A DNA stretch of 64,000 bases from Nematopogon swammerdamellus (GCA_946902875.1 OX336336.1:790045-854044); one strand, 5' to 3'; positions 39,350 through 50,130 are shown, counted from the stretch's first letter. The notes: generated by a model from the letters alone, not told the origin. A program made the numbers and translations.

Positions 39350-39640
39350 ATGTGCCAAGCGTGAGTTTTACTCACGCACGGAGGGTTGATCCGCTTTACG
39401 ATACCTGTCAAAAAACCATATCTTTTGTGTATCTTTTGTCTATTTGCGATTCAAACTACCTGTGGTGCCATATATTATTTCGTAGCGTGAATACATACTA
39501 ATTGGTTCTTTGCAAGTTTCTTGTATGGGGACCCCTTATTTTGTTTACTTTTTTATTTGTTTATTATTTGTTGGCATAACCGCCATAATAACACATATTC
39601 TGTGAAAATTTCAACCGGCTAGCTATTACGAGTTCAGCTC
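39350..39640 (+). mobile_element. Family C-like repeat, left member of inverted pair
   Basis: Head 'gcgtgagttttactcacgc' with 'acggagggttgatccg', then 'tttgcaagtttcttgtatgg', 'ataacacatattctgtgaaa' and 'atttcaaccggctag'. It stops before the (acgg)n tract. Its mirror copy lies at 39745-40085. Confidence 0.65.
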
Positions 39641-39744
39641 GTGCATCAACCTACCGCGGAGAAACTATTTCTATGTGCGTGGCGTTCTACCTGTTCTGAT
39701 TCTGTGGTAAGTGTGCTGAATTTGTCTTGTATTACAAGCTTTTT

Positions 39745-40085
39745 TAGGGTTCCGTATCTTTTGAACCGTAACAGTCGGTTGAAATTTTCACAGAATATGT
39801 GTCATATGGCAGATATGCCAACAAATAATAAGCAAATAAAAAAGTAAACAAAATAACGGGGTCCCCATACGAGAAACTTGCAAAGAATCAATTAGTGCAT
39901 ATTCACGCTACGAAATAATAGATGGCGCCACAGGTAATTTGCATGGCAGAAAGACAAAAGATAAACTGATATGGTTTTTTACAGGTATGATCAAAGAGTT
40001 TCAAACTCTTTAGGTATGATATGATTTATAGTGGATCTACGGAAACCTCCGTGCGTGAGTAAAGCTACTAGAACCGATTTTTTTA
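39745..40085 (-). mobile_element. Family C-like repeat, right member of inverted pair
   Basis: On the minus strand it matches 39350-39640 over the head, the 'atctattatttcgtagcgtg' region and the AT-rich middle, and adds 'gatacggaaccctaaaaaag'. The two copies could pair in one transcript around a 105-nt spacer. Confidence 0.65.
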
Positions 40086-40097
40086 TATCTAGTAATT

Positions 40098-40165
40098 TGC
40101 TACGGATGTCTCAGTCAGAGGGGCCAAAGTCCATGCTCCGACCAGTCAGCGTCACCTCCGCACTT
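40098..40165 (-). mobile_element. Family B SINE 3' fragment
   Basis: 'tctcagtcagaggggccaaa' and 'catgctccgaccagtcagc' match the 3' region of family B. The rest is missing. 40170-40525 is GC-rich and unassigned. Confidence 0.55.
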
Positions 40166-40529
40166 TGAACCGCAAAGCCTGCGAGGAAGGCATTGTCCCT
40201 TGGTTCTGAAGTAAACAAACAGAGTGTGTGCGATAGCCTCGGGGCGGGGCGGTGTGGAGGGCGCGCGGGGGGCGGGGGGCGGGTCTTGTCGCCGCCCTTT
40301 GAAGTTGTCCCCGGCAAGTTTTATTAGGATATATGTGTGAAGTGACGTCCGCCCCACGCTGCCCTACCAGCGCCCTTACTTGGGCGCCGGCCGCCGGTCG
40401 CAGCTGAGCGGGGCTGTCCGCCCGGACTGTAACGGTATCTACTGTAACGGGACAGTTTTAAATTGAATTAATACGCTAAGTGAGGTGAAACTGCACCTTA
40501 GGAGCCTAGGCCAAGCAGGCTTTAAAAAA

Positions 40530-40848
40530 ACCTGCCAAGTGCGAGTCGAACTCGCGCACCGAGGGTTCCGTATCGCCATGTCACTGCTAGCGCCACTCAC
40601 GCCATCTAGATGGCGTGTTATGAATTGCTTCATATGAAATGTCATGATTAGTTAATATGCTTCATAATCTATTCGGTAGATGGCGCGTGCGCATACACTT
40701 TTTGGTTTCTTCTATGGGAACACCCGTAAATTTTTAACGTTTTCTTATTTTTATTATTTGTCGGCCATAATAACACATTTTTTGTGAAAATTTCAACGGG
40801 ATCAAGAGATACAGCCCTCGGACAGACAGACGGATGGACGGACGGACG

Positions 40849-40880
<32 letters not shown>

Positions 40881-40965
40881 GACGGACGGGCAGACAGACA
40901 GACAGACGGCGCAGGCTTAGTAATAGGGTCCCGTACCGGATACGGAACCCTAAAAAACAGGATTT
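40530..40965 (+). mobile_element. Family C repeat, full length
   Basis: Standard head, 'cactcacgccatctagatgg', AT-rich middle, long (acgg)n(acag)n tract (about 40817-40905) and 'gtaccggatacggaacccta'. The segment 'gctacctattacgg' is deleted, giving 'caacgggatcaagagata'. Confidence 0.8.
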
Positions 40966-41022
40966 CCCACTGAACGAAAGAGGAAATGTTGTTAATATTG
41001 ATTTCAATACTTATTTCTAGCT

Positions 41023-41165
41023 CTAAGACTTCGTTCTGGCCACATTCCATTGAATAAATTTAAATTCCTGAAGAAAAAGAGAGATTCTCCAAATTGTGAT
41101 CGGTGTAACAAGGAGGATGACATGTACCATTAATTTGCTGATGGAATGTGGTCAGAACGAGGAAT
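41023..41165 (+). pseudogene. LINE ORF2 C-terminal fragment, broken
   Basis: Reads LRLRSGHIPLNKF, then PNCDRCNKEDDMYH followed by a stop, with ECGQNE in another frame. It is the same C-terminal zinc-knuckle region (CDxC...H....C) as the LINE at 44011-44418, but in the opposite orientation and more decayed. Confidence 0.65.
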
Positions 41166-41527
41166 TACGGACGGAATTACAGACGTCACTTAGGGTGGAC
41201 AGACTCAATTTGTTTTTTTGCATACATAAACTGGTTGGCGAGCCCAAGTGAGAGGGATTTAATATTTGTGTTGAACTTCGTGGAGCGTTCTCTATCCCTT
41301 ATGCCTGGTTGACACGATGCGAGTTCACGCACGAGAAATGCTTCTCGAACGCATTCACGCACCGTGTAGACAGTTCTCGCAAGCTCGCATGCGTGCACGA
41401 ACGCAGCGTCGTTCGCGCGCGAACGAGTTCATGCATGTTTATTAGTTGGCGTTCGAGAGGAGCGTCTCGCACGAAGTTTGTTGGTGCAAAAAAGTTTTCT
41501 TAGTGGTTTTTGGTTGTTTACGGCACC

Positions 41528-41614
41528 ATGACAAAGTGGACTGATGTGCAAATGATTGAGTTATCTTTATATAATATACTTATCCATTTCCTTATCCACA
41601 TAGATCTCAGATGA
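41528..41614 (+). pseudogene. MADF-like accessory gene start, cut by SINE
   Basis: ATG in 'cggcaccatg', then MTKWTDVQMIELSLYN. This resembles the start of the MADF/Myb-like protein encoded by PIF/Harbinger elements (K/D W T/S .. ..I/V .. L/F). The coding homology ends at the SINE insertion near 41612; the frame reaches a stop in the SINE. Confidence 0.45.
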
Positions 41615-42335
41615 CTCCCTTCTTATATTACTAGGTGGTAGGGTTTAACCCGCCCGGGTTGGTACCACCGCACTGAATGAAAGGTCAGTCGAAACGGCTA
41701 CCTATGTAAAGAGTTTGTATTTTCCGGCCAGTTCAGTGTAGCCGACACGACCGAAGGGAAGCACTGACATGGCACCTAGTTCACCAATGTGTTATGAGCT
41801 GACATCACGGATGTTGTAGGTCTATGTAAATAGTTTGTATTTTCCATCCAGTTCAGTGTAGCCGACACGAACGAAGGGAAGCCCTGACATGGCACCTAGT
41901 TTATCAATGTGTTATGGGCTGACATCACGGATGTTGTAGGTCTATGTAAATAGTTTGTATTTTTCGTCCAGTTCAGTGTAGCCGACACGACCGAAGGGAA
42001 ACACTGACATGGCACCTAGTTCACCAATGTGTTATGGGCTGACATTACGGATGTTGTAGGTCTATGTAAATAGTTTGTATTTTCCGTCCAGTTCAGTGTA
42101 GCCGACACGACCGAAGGGAAGCACTGTCATGGCACCTAGTTCACCAATGTGTTATGGGCTGACATCACGGATGTTGTAGGTCTATGTAAATAGTTTGTAT
42201 TTTCCGTCCAGTTCAGTGTAGCCGACACGACCGAAGAGAAGCACTGACATGGCACCTAGTTCACCAATGTATTATGGGCTGACATCACGGATGTTATAGG
42301 TGATGTAGCCAACCGTGTCAGTTTGTATAAAAAAA
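41612..42335 (+). mobile_element. Family A SINE body with 120-bp tandem expansion
   Basis: It starts 'gatgactcccttcttatatt', the internal joint also seen at 19207 and 61664, and ends 'gtgtcagtttgtataaaaaa'. In the middle the segment from 'ctatgtaaatagtttgtatt' to 'catcacggatgttgtagg' is present five times (about 41700-42300). Confidence 0.85.
41700..42300 (+). repeat. 120-bp tandem repeat, five units
   Basis: Units restart at 41821, 41941, 42061 and 42181 with 'tctatgtaaatagtttgtat', preceded by a first unit with 'ctacctatgtaaagagtt'. Units differ by one to six bases, so the expansion is recent. Confidence 0.95.
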
Positions 42336-42357
42336 AAAGATGTTTTAAACGGTTTTA

Positions 42358-42480
42358 TTTAGCTTGACTCCGTATATTTGTTTTTTTTTTCTTCTTTATT
42401 TTGTTTCTTATCAAACGCCGTGTTATAATAAACGCTAAAATTGTACCAATACACGCCAAACCTTCGTCTACAGACTCCAT
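42358..42480 (-). pseudogene. Harbinger transposase N-terminal fragment
   Basis: The 40-codon frame begins MESVDEGLACIGTILAFIIT then RRLIRNKIKK. The acidic start, hydrophobic helix and Arg/Lys tail match the N-terminus of PIF/Harbinger transposases. A stop follows in AT-rich DNA. The copy at 1537-1721 starts at the same codon. Not functional. Confidence 0.5.
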
Positions 42481-42869
42481 TTTTGCAACTGTCAAAACAG
42501 AGAAACACAGACGAGCTCGAACGAGATGTGGAATAGTGTAAACAGTTCCACGAACGCTTCACGAATGCGAGTTTTCTCGTTCGAGAAGGCGGCATGCTTC
42601 TCGTGCGTAAAACCTCGCATCGTGTCAACGTACCATTAGGGACTCTGGGCCCTAAGTGATGGGGAAGATGAGTATTATGGGGCTGATATTAACAAATCAT
42701 TGTTTAAAGCCCTAAAAATAAAATAAATAAAAAAATAATCTTATTTACCGCTTTATGGATTACTAAGTAGGTCGGTAGGAATTTTGCCGAATTTGATTTA
42801 AAAAAAATCTCTTTATTTTGCATAATTACGTTTCTTGTCTATTACAGTATCTAGAACTCGAGTAGAGTT

Positions 42870-43105
42870 CATTTTTTTTTATGTAATCCAGTATGAGCGG
42901 CTGAGTCGGAGGGGCTAAAGCACATGCTCCGACAAGCCAATACCACCTCCGAGAAGGTAGGTGCCATACCGGAGACTTCCTGCATTGCTGTACTGGACTA
43001 GAGGAGAACACAACCGAGGCTGCAGTGCGGCCATTTAACATCCAGTACGGTGGTCCAACCCAGTCGGCTACAATTTGAGCCTACCACCTAGTAAGGGACA
43101 ATCTA
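42870..43105 (-). mobile_element. Family B SINE, 3' part
   Basis: From 'taatccagtatgagcggctg' to 'gtcggctacaatttgagcc' and 'taccacctagtaagggac'; the head is absent. The small deletion at 'cctgcattgctgtactgg' distinguishes it from other copies. Confidence 0.7.
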
Positions 43106-43892
43106 GAAAGCGGAAACAGCGGCGAACAAACTCTGGAACAAAGCTTTTATAAAAGTTCGCCCGCGTGGAAATAAATAGGGTCTCTCTCGAGCGCTGAAGA
43201 TTAGCTTTCGGCCTCCGGGAAAATGAGTGAACATTTTTCATCCAAACAAATTTCCCTTCAGCAAGCACTGAATATTCTCAAATTATCGGTGAGGCGGCGG
43301 CGGCGGCGGTGAGTGACGGGGAGACAGACATCTTCGCCGCAATAACTGCTAATTGTTTCGTTCAGCGCGGGCGGACATCGGCGTAGATTTAAACTATTAT
43401 AAGTGTCAGCCTCGGTAGCTCAGTGGTGCGATCGGCCCACTGTTGTTAAGCAACCCTGAGCGCGGTCAGTACTTGGATGGGTGACCGCTCGACGGTTGGA
43501 GGCTGACCGTGGTTCAGATTGAAACTATAGATCCCTTCCCTTTGTGGTGATAGCGACACCTATCCCACAACTGAATAATAAAGATCGATAATAACCTACA
43601 TCGCTTCGCGACGAAGAAACAGAAAGATTCACTAGCACACCAACAGGTGGCAAATAACGGCTAATTAAGAATTCCATACGGCACATAACACATTGCTGAA
43701 ATATCAAATACGCCTCGCATAAATACAGATCGCTTGGCAGAACAACCGGGGCACTAGCCCATACAACAACATCAGCTGCAGCTACACGTGGAGCCAGAGG
43801 ACACGACACCGCTTCACCTTTTACCTCACAGCTCTACACCTTCTTACCTTACTAGGTGGTAGGGTTTATCCCGTCCGGCTTGATACCACCGT

Positions 43893-44460
43893 TTTTTTTA
43901 ATCTTTATTTTATAGGGGCTTTGGTGCACACAGTGACCATGTCAGCCCCATTGGAAAACACATAAATTACAAGTATACCTCTATTTTATATATTTATAAA
44001 CGTCTTTTTTTTAATAAGTACTGCGCAAACCTATATAATTATGGCCTTGTTGGAGGCTGGCTGGCTCCGCTAATATAGTGGTGTAGCTTCCAACATTGTA
44101 GCCGGTGATACCCAGTTGTTGTCTCTCGACTGAACCCCTCACACACTCCACCAGCAAGTGATACACATCCTCAGGGTTTCCACACACGTCACAGTTTGGT
44201 GATGGTAATTTCTTCATTAGATGTGCAAACTTGTTGAGCGGAACGTGTCCGGAGCGCAGCCGAAAGGCAACAACCAGGCATTCTCTTTTCAACTCGACGC
44301 CGTCAAACCAGGGGACCCTGGGAGGGTCGCTTTGTATCGTCTTATACCAGATCCCCTTGTCCAACGACCTCAAGTCGAAATACTCCCTCCACAGCTGGAA
44401 GCACACCCTTTTAGACAACGGAATTAAGTCCGAAAAAATAATTTCAAATCTCTAATGGGA
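43893..44460 (-). mobile_element. 5'-truncated LINE inserted in a SINE
   Basis: A T-run at 43893-43900 is the poly(A) tail in reverse. The 3' UTR and ORF2 end (44011-44418) follow. It interrupts the family A SINE inside its 'ccaccgcactgaatg' segment. Confidence 0.7.
44011..44418 (-). pseudogene. LINE ORF2 C-terminal region
   Basis: 135 open codons ending near the LINE tail. It contains FRLRSGHVPLNKFAHLMKKL, then CDVCGNPEDVYHLLVEC, a C-x2-C-x7-H-x4-C zinc knuckle. This arrangement lies downstream of reverse transcriptase/RNase H in jockey, I and R1-type elements. The N-terminal and catalytic parts are lost through 5' truncation. The remaining frame has no stop, so insertion was recent. Confidence 0.7.
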
Positions 44461-44644
44461 TTCCGTCACGTCACGAAACGTGGGTCGAAACGGCTATGTA
44501 AATAGTTCGTGTTCTCCGTCCAGTTCAGTGTAGCCGACATGAAATGAAGGGACACACTGACATGGCACCTGTGTTATGGGCTGACATCACAGATGTTGCA
44601 GGTGATGTAGCCAATCGTGTCAGTGTCCATAAAAAAAAATCTGG

Positions 44645-45055
44645 TGGCACTGGAACCTTGTCACTCTTACTTGTCTGGCAAGCTATCACCACGGCCGCTG
44701 CTCTGAGGAAATGGCTTCCCTCATCCCTTCTGCCCCTATGCACTGCACATGCGCCATACTCGCTGGAAACGTCATATGTCGTAGATACCCACCTTCTCAG
44801 AACCCATCGCTTTTCAAAAACGTGCCTACGTGCTACGGCGGCAATATGGAATGTTGTACCGGTGAGTGTGTTCCCCTAGCCCATATATTTCCCCCCAAGT
44901 ACAGTCTCGGGTCCTTCGAGAGGGGCGTGAATAGGCACTTGTCAGGCCGGCATGGCATTCGTATAACCCCCGTATACGACCGAATGTCCATGGGCGTCGT
45001 TAGACACCTCACGGGTAGCTCGGCGAAACATGTCGCGCTTTCTATAAAATAAAAA
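44645..45055 (+). pseudogene. LINE 3' end, same family as 12748-12966
   Basis: Reads LLRTHRFSKTCLRATAAIWN in one frame and, after a frame change, AHIFPPKYSLGSFERGVN then RHLSGRHGIRITPVYD. The tail is 'tctataaaataaaaaaaag'. It directly follows the A tail of the SINE at 44638. Confidence 0.65.
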
Positions 45056-45059
45056 AAAG

Positions 45060-45825
45060 TTTACAGCTGTTCGGTTTCACATACAGATCAGTTTTCGATG
45101 AAATATAAACGATGCGTAACACTCCGATTACGGAAAGACTCAGAGAAAGCTTGAATTTCTTATTTTACCTTTTTTTTTAGGATTCACAATGTTTATTAAC
45201 GAAATATCACAATTCGGAGACGCACATACGCCACCGTGAAGATAGTGTCAACACCAGAGAATACCGGTTCAACAGATTTGGTAAGCGTTGTACGCAGCAC
45301 AGAAAGGATTTACTCTTCAAATATTTGTATGTACCCACCCACCTAGGCGCTGTCAATATTGACGCTGCCTGCGCCGTCACTGAACTTCTACGATTGGAAT
45401 CGACGACCTGAATAAAGAGAACTTGCTGGAAACTTACAATTACGATAACCATCGATATCAATTCACATTTATCAAATCAAATAAAATCGTCATTTATTTT
45501 CAGGAAAATGTAGATGGAAAAGTTCAGAAAATTGTAAAAATTTGCATGACAATGAAATAAAATAAATAAATTGTAATTTTTTTTTATTTATTTATTTACA
45601 TTTATAATATAGTTACATTTAGCAAATTTAAAAGTAAAATACGAGAAGGAATAAAGGAAATAACATAAATTATTACACATTAATTACAGACAAAATGTAT
45701 ATTAATTTTCAAAACTATTTAAAACAATACTTAAAAGAATTCATAATGATTTGTGATGAATGATACGTACATGCTAACATTTTCAACAATAACATTTTAC
45801 TTGCTGGTAATTTATTTATTTTATT
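45060..45825. other. Unassigned AT-rich stretch
   Basis: It contains 'tttttttatttatttattta' near 45580, possibly a reverse retroposon tail. No recognisable coding frame. Confidence 0.35.
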
Positions 45826-45827
45826 TT

Positions 45828-46745
45828 TTATAGAAACTGACACGGTTGGCTACATCACCTACAACATCCGCGATGTCAGCCCATAACACAGGGTGAACTA
45901 GGTGCCATGTCAGTGCGTGGCTAATTTGGAAAATATACCTTTACCCAGCGCTCCATAGTGCTGAGCTCGGGTATACATTCAAGGAGTAGCAAAGCAAGTT
46001 TGTCACTTGAAAATATACCCGAGCTCAGCACTTTTCTCGGCTATACTTTCAAGTAATGAAACTCCGTTTGGCTTCCTTTAATGTATACCCGATCCCAACA
46101 CGATAAGTGGTATGAGTGATGTTTTGGTGGTAAAAAAAAAATAACCAGGGTTAATATAATAACCCTATATATTAATTCTATATATTAACCCTAACCTAAT
46201 GTTGAGGCGGCGCATGTCGTTTATATCGGGTCGTCGTATAAGTCTGGTATATTTTAAAGTGCGTGCGCGCGAAGTCCTGCATTTGATTGAAAGTATACCC
46301 GACGTCAGCGCGATCAGTGACGTCACAAATGTTGGGTGAAGGTACATTTTAAAGGGCTTAATTATCAATTTCTGTGTTTGAAAATATACCCGATGCTAGC
46401 GGGGCCAGTGACGTCACGAGCGCTGGGTAGAGGTATATTTTCCAAATAAGCCAGTGGGTGCTTCCCTTCATTTCATGTCGGCTACACAAACTGGACGGAA
46501 AATACGAACTATTTACATAACCGTTTCGACCGACCTTTCATTTAGTGCGGTGGTACCAACCCGGGCGGGGTAAACCATACCACCTAGTATGGTTAGAAGG
46601 GAAGGGACCTACAGTTTAAGTAGAATCCGAACCACTGTCAGCCTCCAACGGTCGAGCGGTCACCTATCCAACCAAGTACTGACCGCGTTCAACGTTGCTT
46701 AACAACAGTCGACCGACCGCACCACTGAGCTGACGAGGCTGACAA
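45828..46745 (-). mobile_element. Family A SINE, full length, split by TIR element
   Basis: The 3' part is 45828-45920 and the 5' part with tRNA/5S-like head is 46450-46745. The break lies in the 'catgtcagtgcttccc' segment. Head: 'tcagcctcgtcagctcag', 'ttaagcaacgttgaacgc', 'ttggttggataggtgac'. Confidence 0.75.
45920..46455. mobile_element. TIR element inserted in a SINE
   Basis: 'tggctaatttggaaaatata' and 'cctttacccagcgct' return in reverse at the right end (agcgctgggtagaggtat, attttccaaataagcca), giving arms of about 34 bp. The interior repeats 'tatacccga' blocks in both orientations and two 'cagtgacgtcac' motifs. No transposase. The duplication may be GTGC. Confidence 0.65.
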
Positions 46746-46984
46746 AGGCTGGTTATGACGCGATCAAGAAATGCTACCTTCTCCTTGCGCAGTGTTGATA
46801 TCTTTATTCTTAACAAAACCAACAGTTCGTACATAAATAGATAACAATATAAATTCAAACAGTACTCCAAAGAAGTCATCGATCCTGTTCTCGGCGAACA
46901 TTCCCAACGCGCTACACCGCGCGCGCCGGCGCGGCGGCGCCGCCACGGCAGAGCTAGTGCGCACCGCAGGGCATTGTTGTTGCT

Positions 46985-47070
46985 GGTGTCGAGGGTAGAG
47001 CCTCCAGCCCCTGTAGAGCGCCTGAGTGTTGTAGTGTCATCTTGACTTCCTGGCGAGCATGTTGCTCTTA
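46985..47070 (-). pseudogene. Duplicated LINE segment
   Basis: 'gcctccagcccctgtagagc' and 'gtgttgtagtgtcatcttga' repeat 47518-47605 with a short deletion. The family A SINE at 47088-47460 lies between the two copies. Confidence 0.6.
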
Positions 47071-47087
47071 ATTTTTCTTTTTATGGA

Positions 47088-47460
47088 AACTGACACGTTT
47101 GGCTACATCACCTACAACATCCGTGATGTCAGCCCATAACACCGGGTGAACTAGGTGTCATGTCAGTGCTTCCCTTCATTTCATGTCGGCTACACTGAAC
47201 TGGACGGAAAACACGAACTATTTGCATTGCCGTTTCGACCGACATTTTGTTCAGTGCGGTGGTACAAACCCGGCCGGGCTGAACCCTACCACCTAGTAAG
47301 GTAAGGAGGGAAGGGACCTACAGTTTAACTTGGAATCCGAACCACGGTCAGCCTCCAACGGTCGAGCGGTCACCCATCCAAGTACTGACCGCGCCCAGCG
47401 TTGCTTAACCATCAATAGCGACAGTCGACTGTCTGCACCACTGAGCTATCGAGGGTGACA
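47088..47460 (-). mobile_element. Family A SINE, full length with tRNA/5S-like head
   Basis: Head on the minus strand: 'ctcgatagctcagtggtgca', 'ttaagcaacgctgggcgcgg', 'agtacttggatgggtgacc'. Body regular, tail 'ccataaaaag'. Confidence 0.85.
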
Positions 47461-47479
47461 ATGTTATATTGCAATTGCA

Positions 47480-48240
47480 CCAAGTGTAGTGACCGGTGTC
47501 GAGCGTAGACTGTATAGCCTCCAGCCCCTGTAGAGCGCCTGAGTGTTGTAGTGTCATCTTGACTTCCTTCGAGCACCGGGCGAACTTCCTGGCCAGCATG
47601 TTGCTCTTCACGCCAATTACTCTTCGCTGGCGCTCCGTGCACCCGTTGTCCTTCAGTTTCTCAGCTGTTATAATGTGGCCGTGATACTTGAACTTTGTAA
47701 CAGTTTTAAGAGCATAAGCGTGCAAAATTACTAGTGGAATCTTTTCGGGGCCACTGCCGTACCGGAACATAATCAAACACAGTTTTTTAACATTAAAAGT
47801 CTGTCTTCAGTCGCCCACAGATATCTAACAGCTTCCTCAGGCCCTTCACAGAGAAGCACAGCAGCACCAAGTCTTCTGCGTAACTTAAATTATTCACAAC
47901 AAACTGCGCCTAGGAGCGTGCGACAACGGTGCTGTTGAGCTTCTCTATGAGTCCGATCACTTGATTGTACACAGTACAGGCTCGGAGACATCGATGTCCC
48001 CTGTCTCACCCCGCACCCCCGTTGTATATCGGACATCAGAGCATCTTCCCCTCGCACTGCATTCGCTTGGTTTCCGTACCAGTATTTGAAGAGACATGTG
48101 GTGTCTTTCGAGACTCCAGTCGTTTTAATTTTTTCCCGCATAATTTCCTAGTTGAGTGTATCAAATGCACGACTCAGGTCCAAAAAGCTTGCATGGACCG
48201 TGGTGATCTTATCTAGTATTTTATGTAATGTAATATATGG
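47480..48240 (-). pseudogene. LINE reverse transcriptase, decayed
   Basis: From the 5' side on the minus strand: SFLDLSRAFDTLN-type motif (near 48150), CGVRQGTSMSPSLYC (near 48010), then NNLSYAEDLVLLCFS (near 47870), where the catalytic YADD is YAED. Further on: TKFKYHGHIITAEKLKDN and SNMLARKFARCSKEVK (47480-47720). These are motifs of the palm and thumb of a non-LTR reverse transcriptase. Several frame changes separate them. The mutated YADD alone would abolish activity. Confidence 0.75.
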
Positions 48241-48249
48241 CGAACATGC

Positions 48250-48910
48250 AATTTTAGACATATGTACACAAACACAACATAATAAAAATAAACAAAAACT
48301 CTTAAATCTATTTATTGTCGCTGAAACAGCTTTTAAAACGAATAGGTACCACAAATAATCTACCAGCTTGGATAAAGCCAGTTCGAACAAACAAGAGCTA
48401 ACTACTCGAATTTCTATTGAATATGCTCAGGGCTCTTACATAAGGGATTCTAGGTTAGAGTTAGGTTCGGAAATGGAGAGGCATGTTCGCCTTACGTGGC
48501 GTGGCGTAGCGTGGCGTGGGGGACGTGACGCGTGGGATGGCGGTGTGGGGCGACGTGGCCCACCTCCGGGCAATCACCATTACGGTAGTTGAAGAGTATA
48601 ATCACTGGGATAAGCATCTGAATAGATGTCGAGCTAGCTACCAGTACGTACGGCGTGGCGCAACGGGGACCGAGGGGGAGGGGGTGGTGGTTGGGGGTGT
48701 ACTGGGAGGTGGGGCTCGGTGGCTCGTGGAGGACGACTCAGCGGGAGCAAAGCCGATCAGGCGGAAACTACGGTAGTGCGTAAGTACTAGATAACGGGTA
48801 GATAAGGGCTATGTTAGAACCGCTGTGTTATTTATGCTCTAGATAAGGGCGCGTTTGTCGTCCGGCGTACACCGTCGCCGCCGGTGTAATCAGATTTTAG
48901 AAAATCGATA
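48250..48910. other. Unassigned stretch, GC-rich centre
   Basis: 48490-48560 is rich in 'cgtggcgtagcgtggcgtgg' repeats and 48660-48740 is G-rich. Frames across it are compositional. No repeat family assigned. Confidence 0.35.
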
Positions 48911-48914
48911 GTGG

Positions 48915-49050
48915 CCAGATTAGTACCACCGCACTGAATGAAGGTTGGTCGAAGTCGCTATGAAAATAGTTCGTGTTTACCGTCGTTCGTTGTAGTCAGC
49001 ACGAAAGCACGACCAAAGGGGAAAGCACTGACATGGCACCTAGTTAGCCG
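48915..49050 (+). mobile_element. Family A SINE fragment
   Basis: 'attagtaccaccgcactgaa' to 'gacatggcacctagttag', diverged from other copies. No head or tail. Confidence 0.55.
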
Positions 49051-49059
49051 CGGTGTGAT

Positions 49060-49860
49060 GTGTGATGGCATGTCATTAAATGATAGACTATGGTACACGG
49101 AGAAGACAGGTAGATATGACGACATCCTTCTGTGTTCACTTCACAACTAGATTCAACTGCGTATCTATGCTGGACTAAGCTCTGCCAAAGAATATACTAT
49201 GGTATACGGAGAAGACAGGTAGAGAGGATATGTTGCTAGACATATGTCACCGGTGCGGGGAGTTGCGGGGGGAGGCTAAACATCGTAGTCCACTAATAAT
49301 GCACCATTTAACTCCACGTGCGCTGTGTACAATGCCCCGTCTACTTCCCTTTCGGACGCTTGGTTCCACTGCTTGCTTGCAGTGGGTTCAGTAGGATTTC
49401 CAAGGTACTTATGTCTCAACTGCTTGACATGTGAGTGGAACTATTAGGATTATTTGAATACTTTTGTCCTCACTTTCGTTGGGGACTCACACATGAACAC
49501 ATAGTTCCACTAGTGGGTCCATTATGATTTCCAAGTTGGAGAACGCTTACCCAGTTTGCACACCGACTACTCTCTACCTATCTCGTCCGTGGAGTGGCAC
49601 GACAGCGCGCGGGGGGCGAGGGACTGGCGAGCTCTCGCCGAGTGGTGGTGCGGTGTTGCAGGGCGTCACATCCTTAATCCATTTTCGTCTTCTTTGTTTT
49701 TCGATGTCAGAAATGTTTTCCCACGCGAGTAAAAATTTACGCGGCGAACTCAACGATGTTTGTTTAGGAGGCGCGCGGCGGCCGCGGCGGCGGGCGATCG
49801 TTGACACTTTATATGGTTTTGTTACAAGCTCTTTCGAGCCATTTGAGGGTATTTCTGCAC
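49060..49860. other. Unassigned stretch with a direct repeat
   Basis: 'cggagaagacaggtaga' occurs at about 49098 and 49208, both after 'actatggta'. Otherwise I see nothing. A GC-rich patch at 49760-49800 has no recognisable coding content. Confidence 0.35.
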
Positions 49861-49879
49861 CATTATGGCAGAGGTCAAA

Positions 49880-50130
49880 TAAAACCGGCCATGTGCGAGT
49901 CGGACTCGCGCACCGAGGGTTCCGTACCACCACGTAAGCGACCACGTTATCATTTGTTGGTTTTACTTTAGATAATGCACTATATAATCACACCAAGTTT
50001 GACCCTTGTGTGTATTGCCGTTTTTACAATAGAGCAAAAACAAAACAAAATTTTGAAAAAAACACGTTTCTTGTATGGGGACCCCCTTAATTGTTTCCTT
50101 TTAGTTTTTTAGGGTTGCGTATGCGTACGG
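49880..50130 (+). mobile_element. Family C-like repeat, head and middle
   Basis: 'accggccatgtgcgagtcgg' and 'cgcaccgagggttccgtacc', then 'acgtttcttgtatggggacc'. The (acgg)n tract is missing; a 'gcgtatgcgtacgg' repeat follows. Confidence 0.6.

Larger units (their letters stand above)
41302..42635. mobile_element. Internally deleted Harbinger element with SINE insertion
   Basis: Ends TGCCTGGTTGACACGATGCG and, on the reverse strand, TGGTACGTTGACACGATGCG; TTA duplications at 41299-41301 and 42636-42638. From the left a MADF-like frame starts at 41528. From the right, on the minus strand, a transposase-like frame starts at 42480. Between them a family A SINE (41612-42335) has inserted and grown in 120-bp steps. 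The catalytic region is gone. Confidence 0.75.
43405..44638 (+). mobile_element. Family A SINE, full length, split by two insertions
   Basis: 5' part 43405-43540 has the clearest tRNA/5S-like head in the window (A box ctcggtagctcagtggtgc, then ttaagcaacc and agtacttggatgggtgaccg). A 290-bp unidentified segment (43540-43828) follows, then body to 'gcttgataccaccg' at 43891, a reverse LINE 3' end (43893-44460), and the body's 3' part with A tail (44484-44638). Confidence 0.75.

Noticed and set aside
40784..41020. Open frames over (acgg)n/(acag)n tracts, here and at 19366, 34486, 58461 and 58756
   Set aside because: Encoded Arg/Thr/Asp/Gly repeats are simple-sequence translations within family C repeats.
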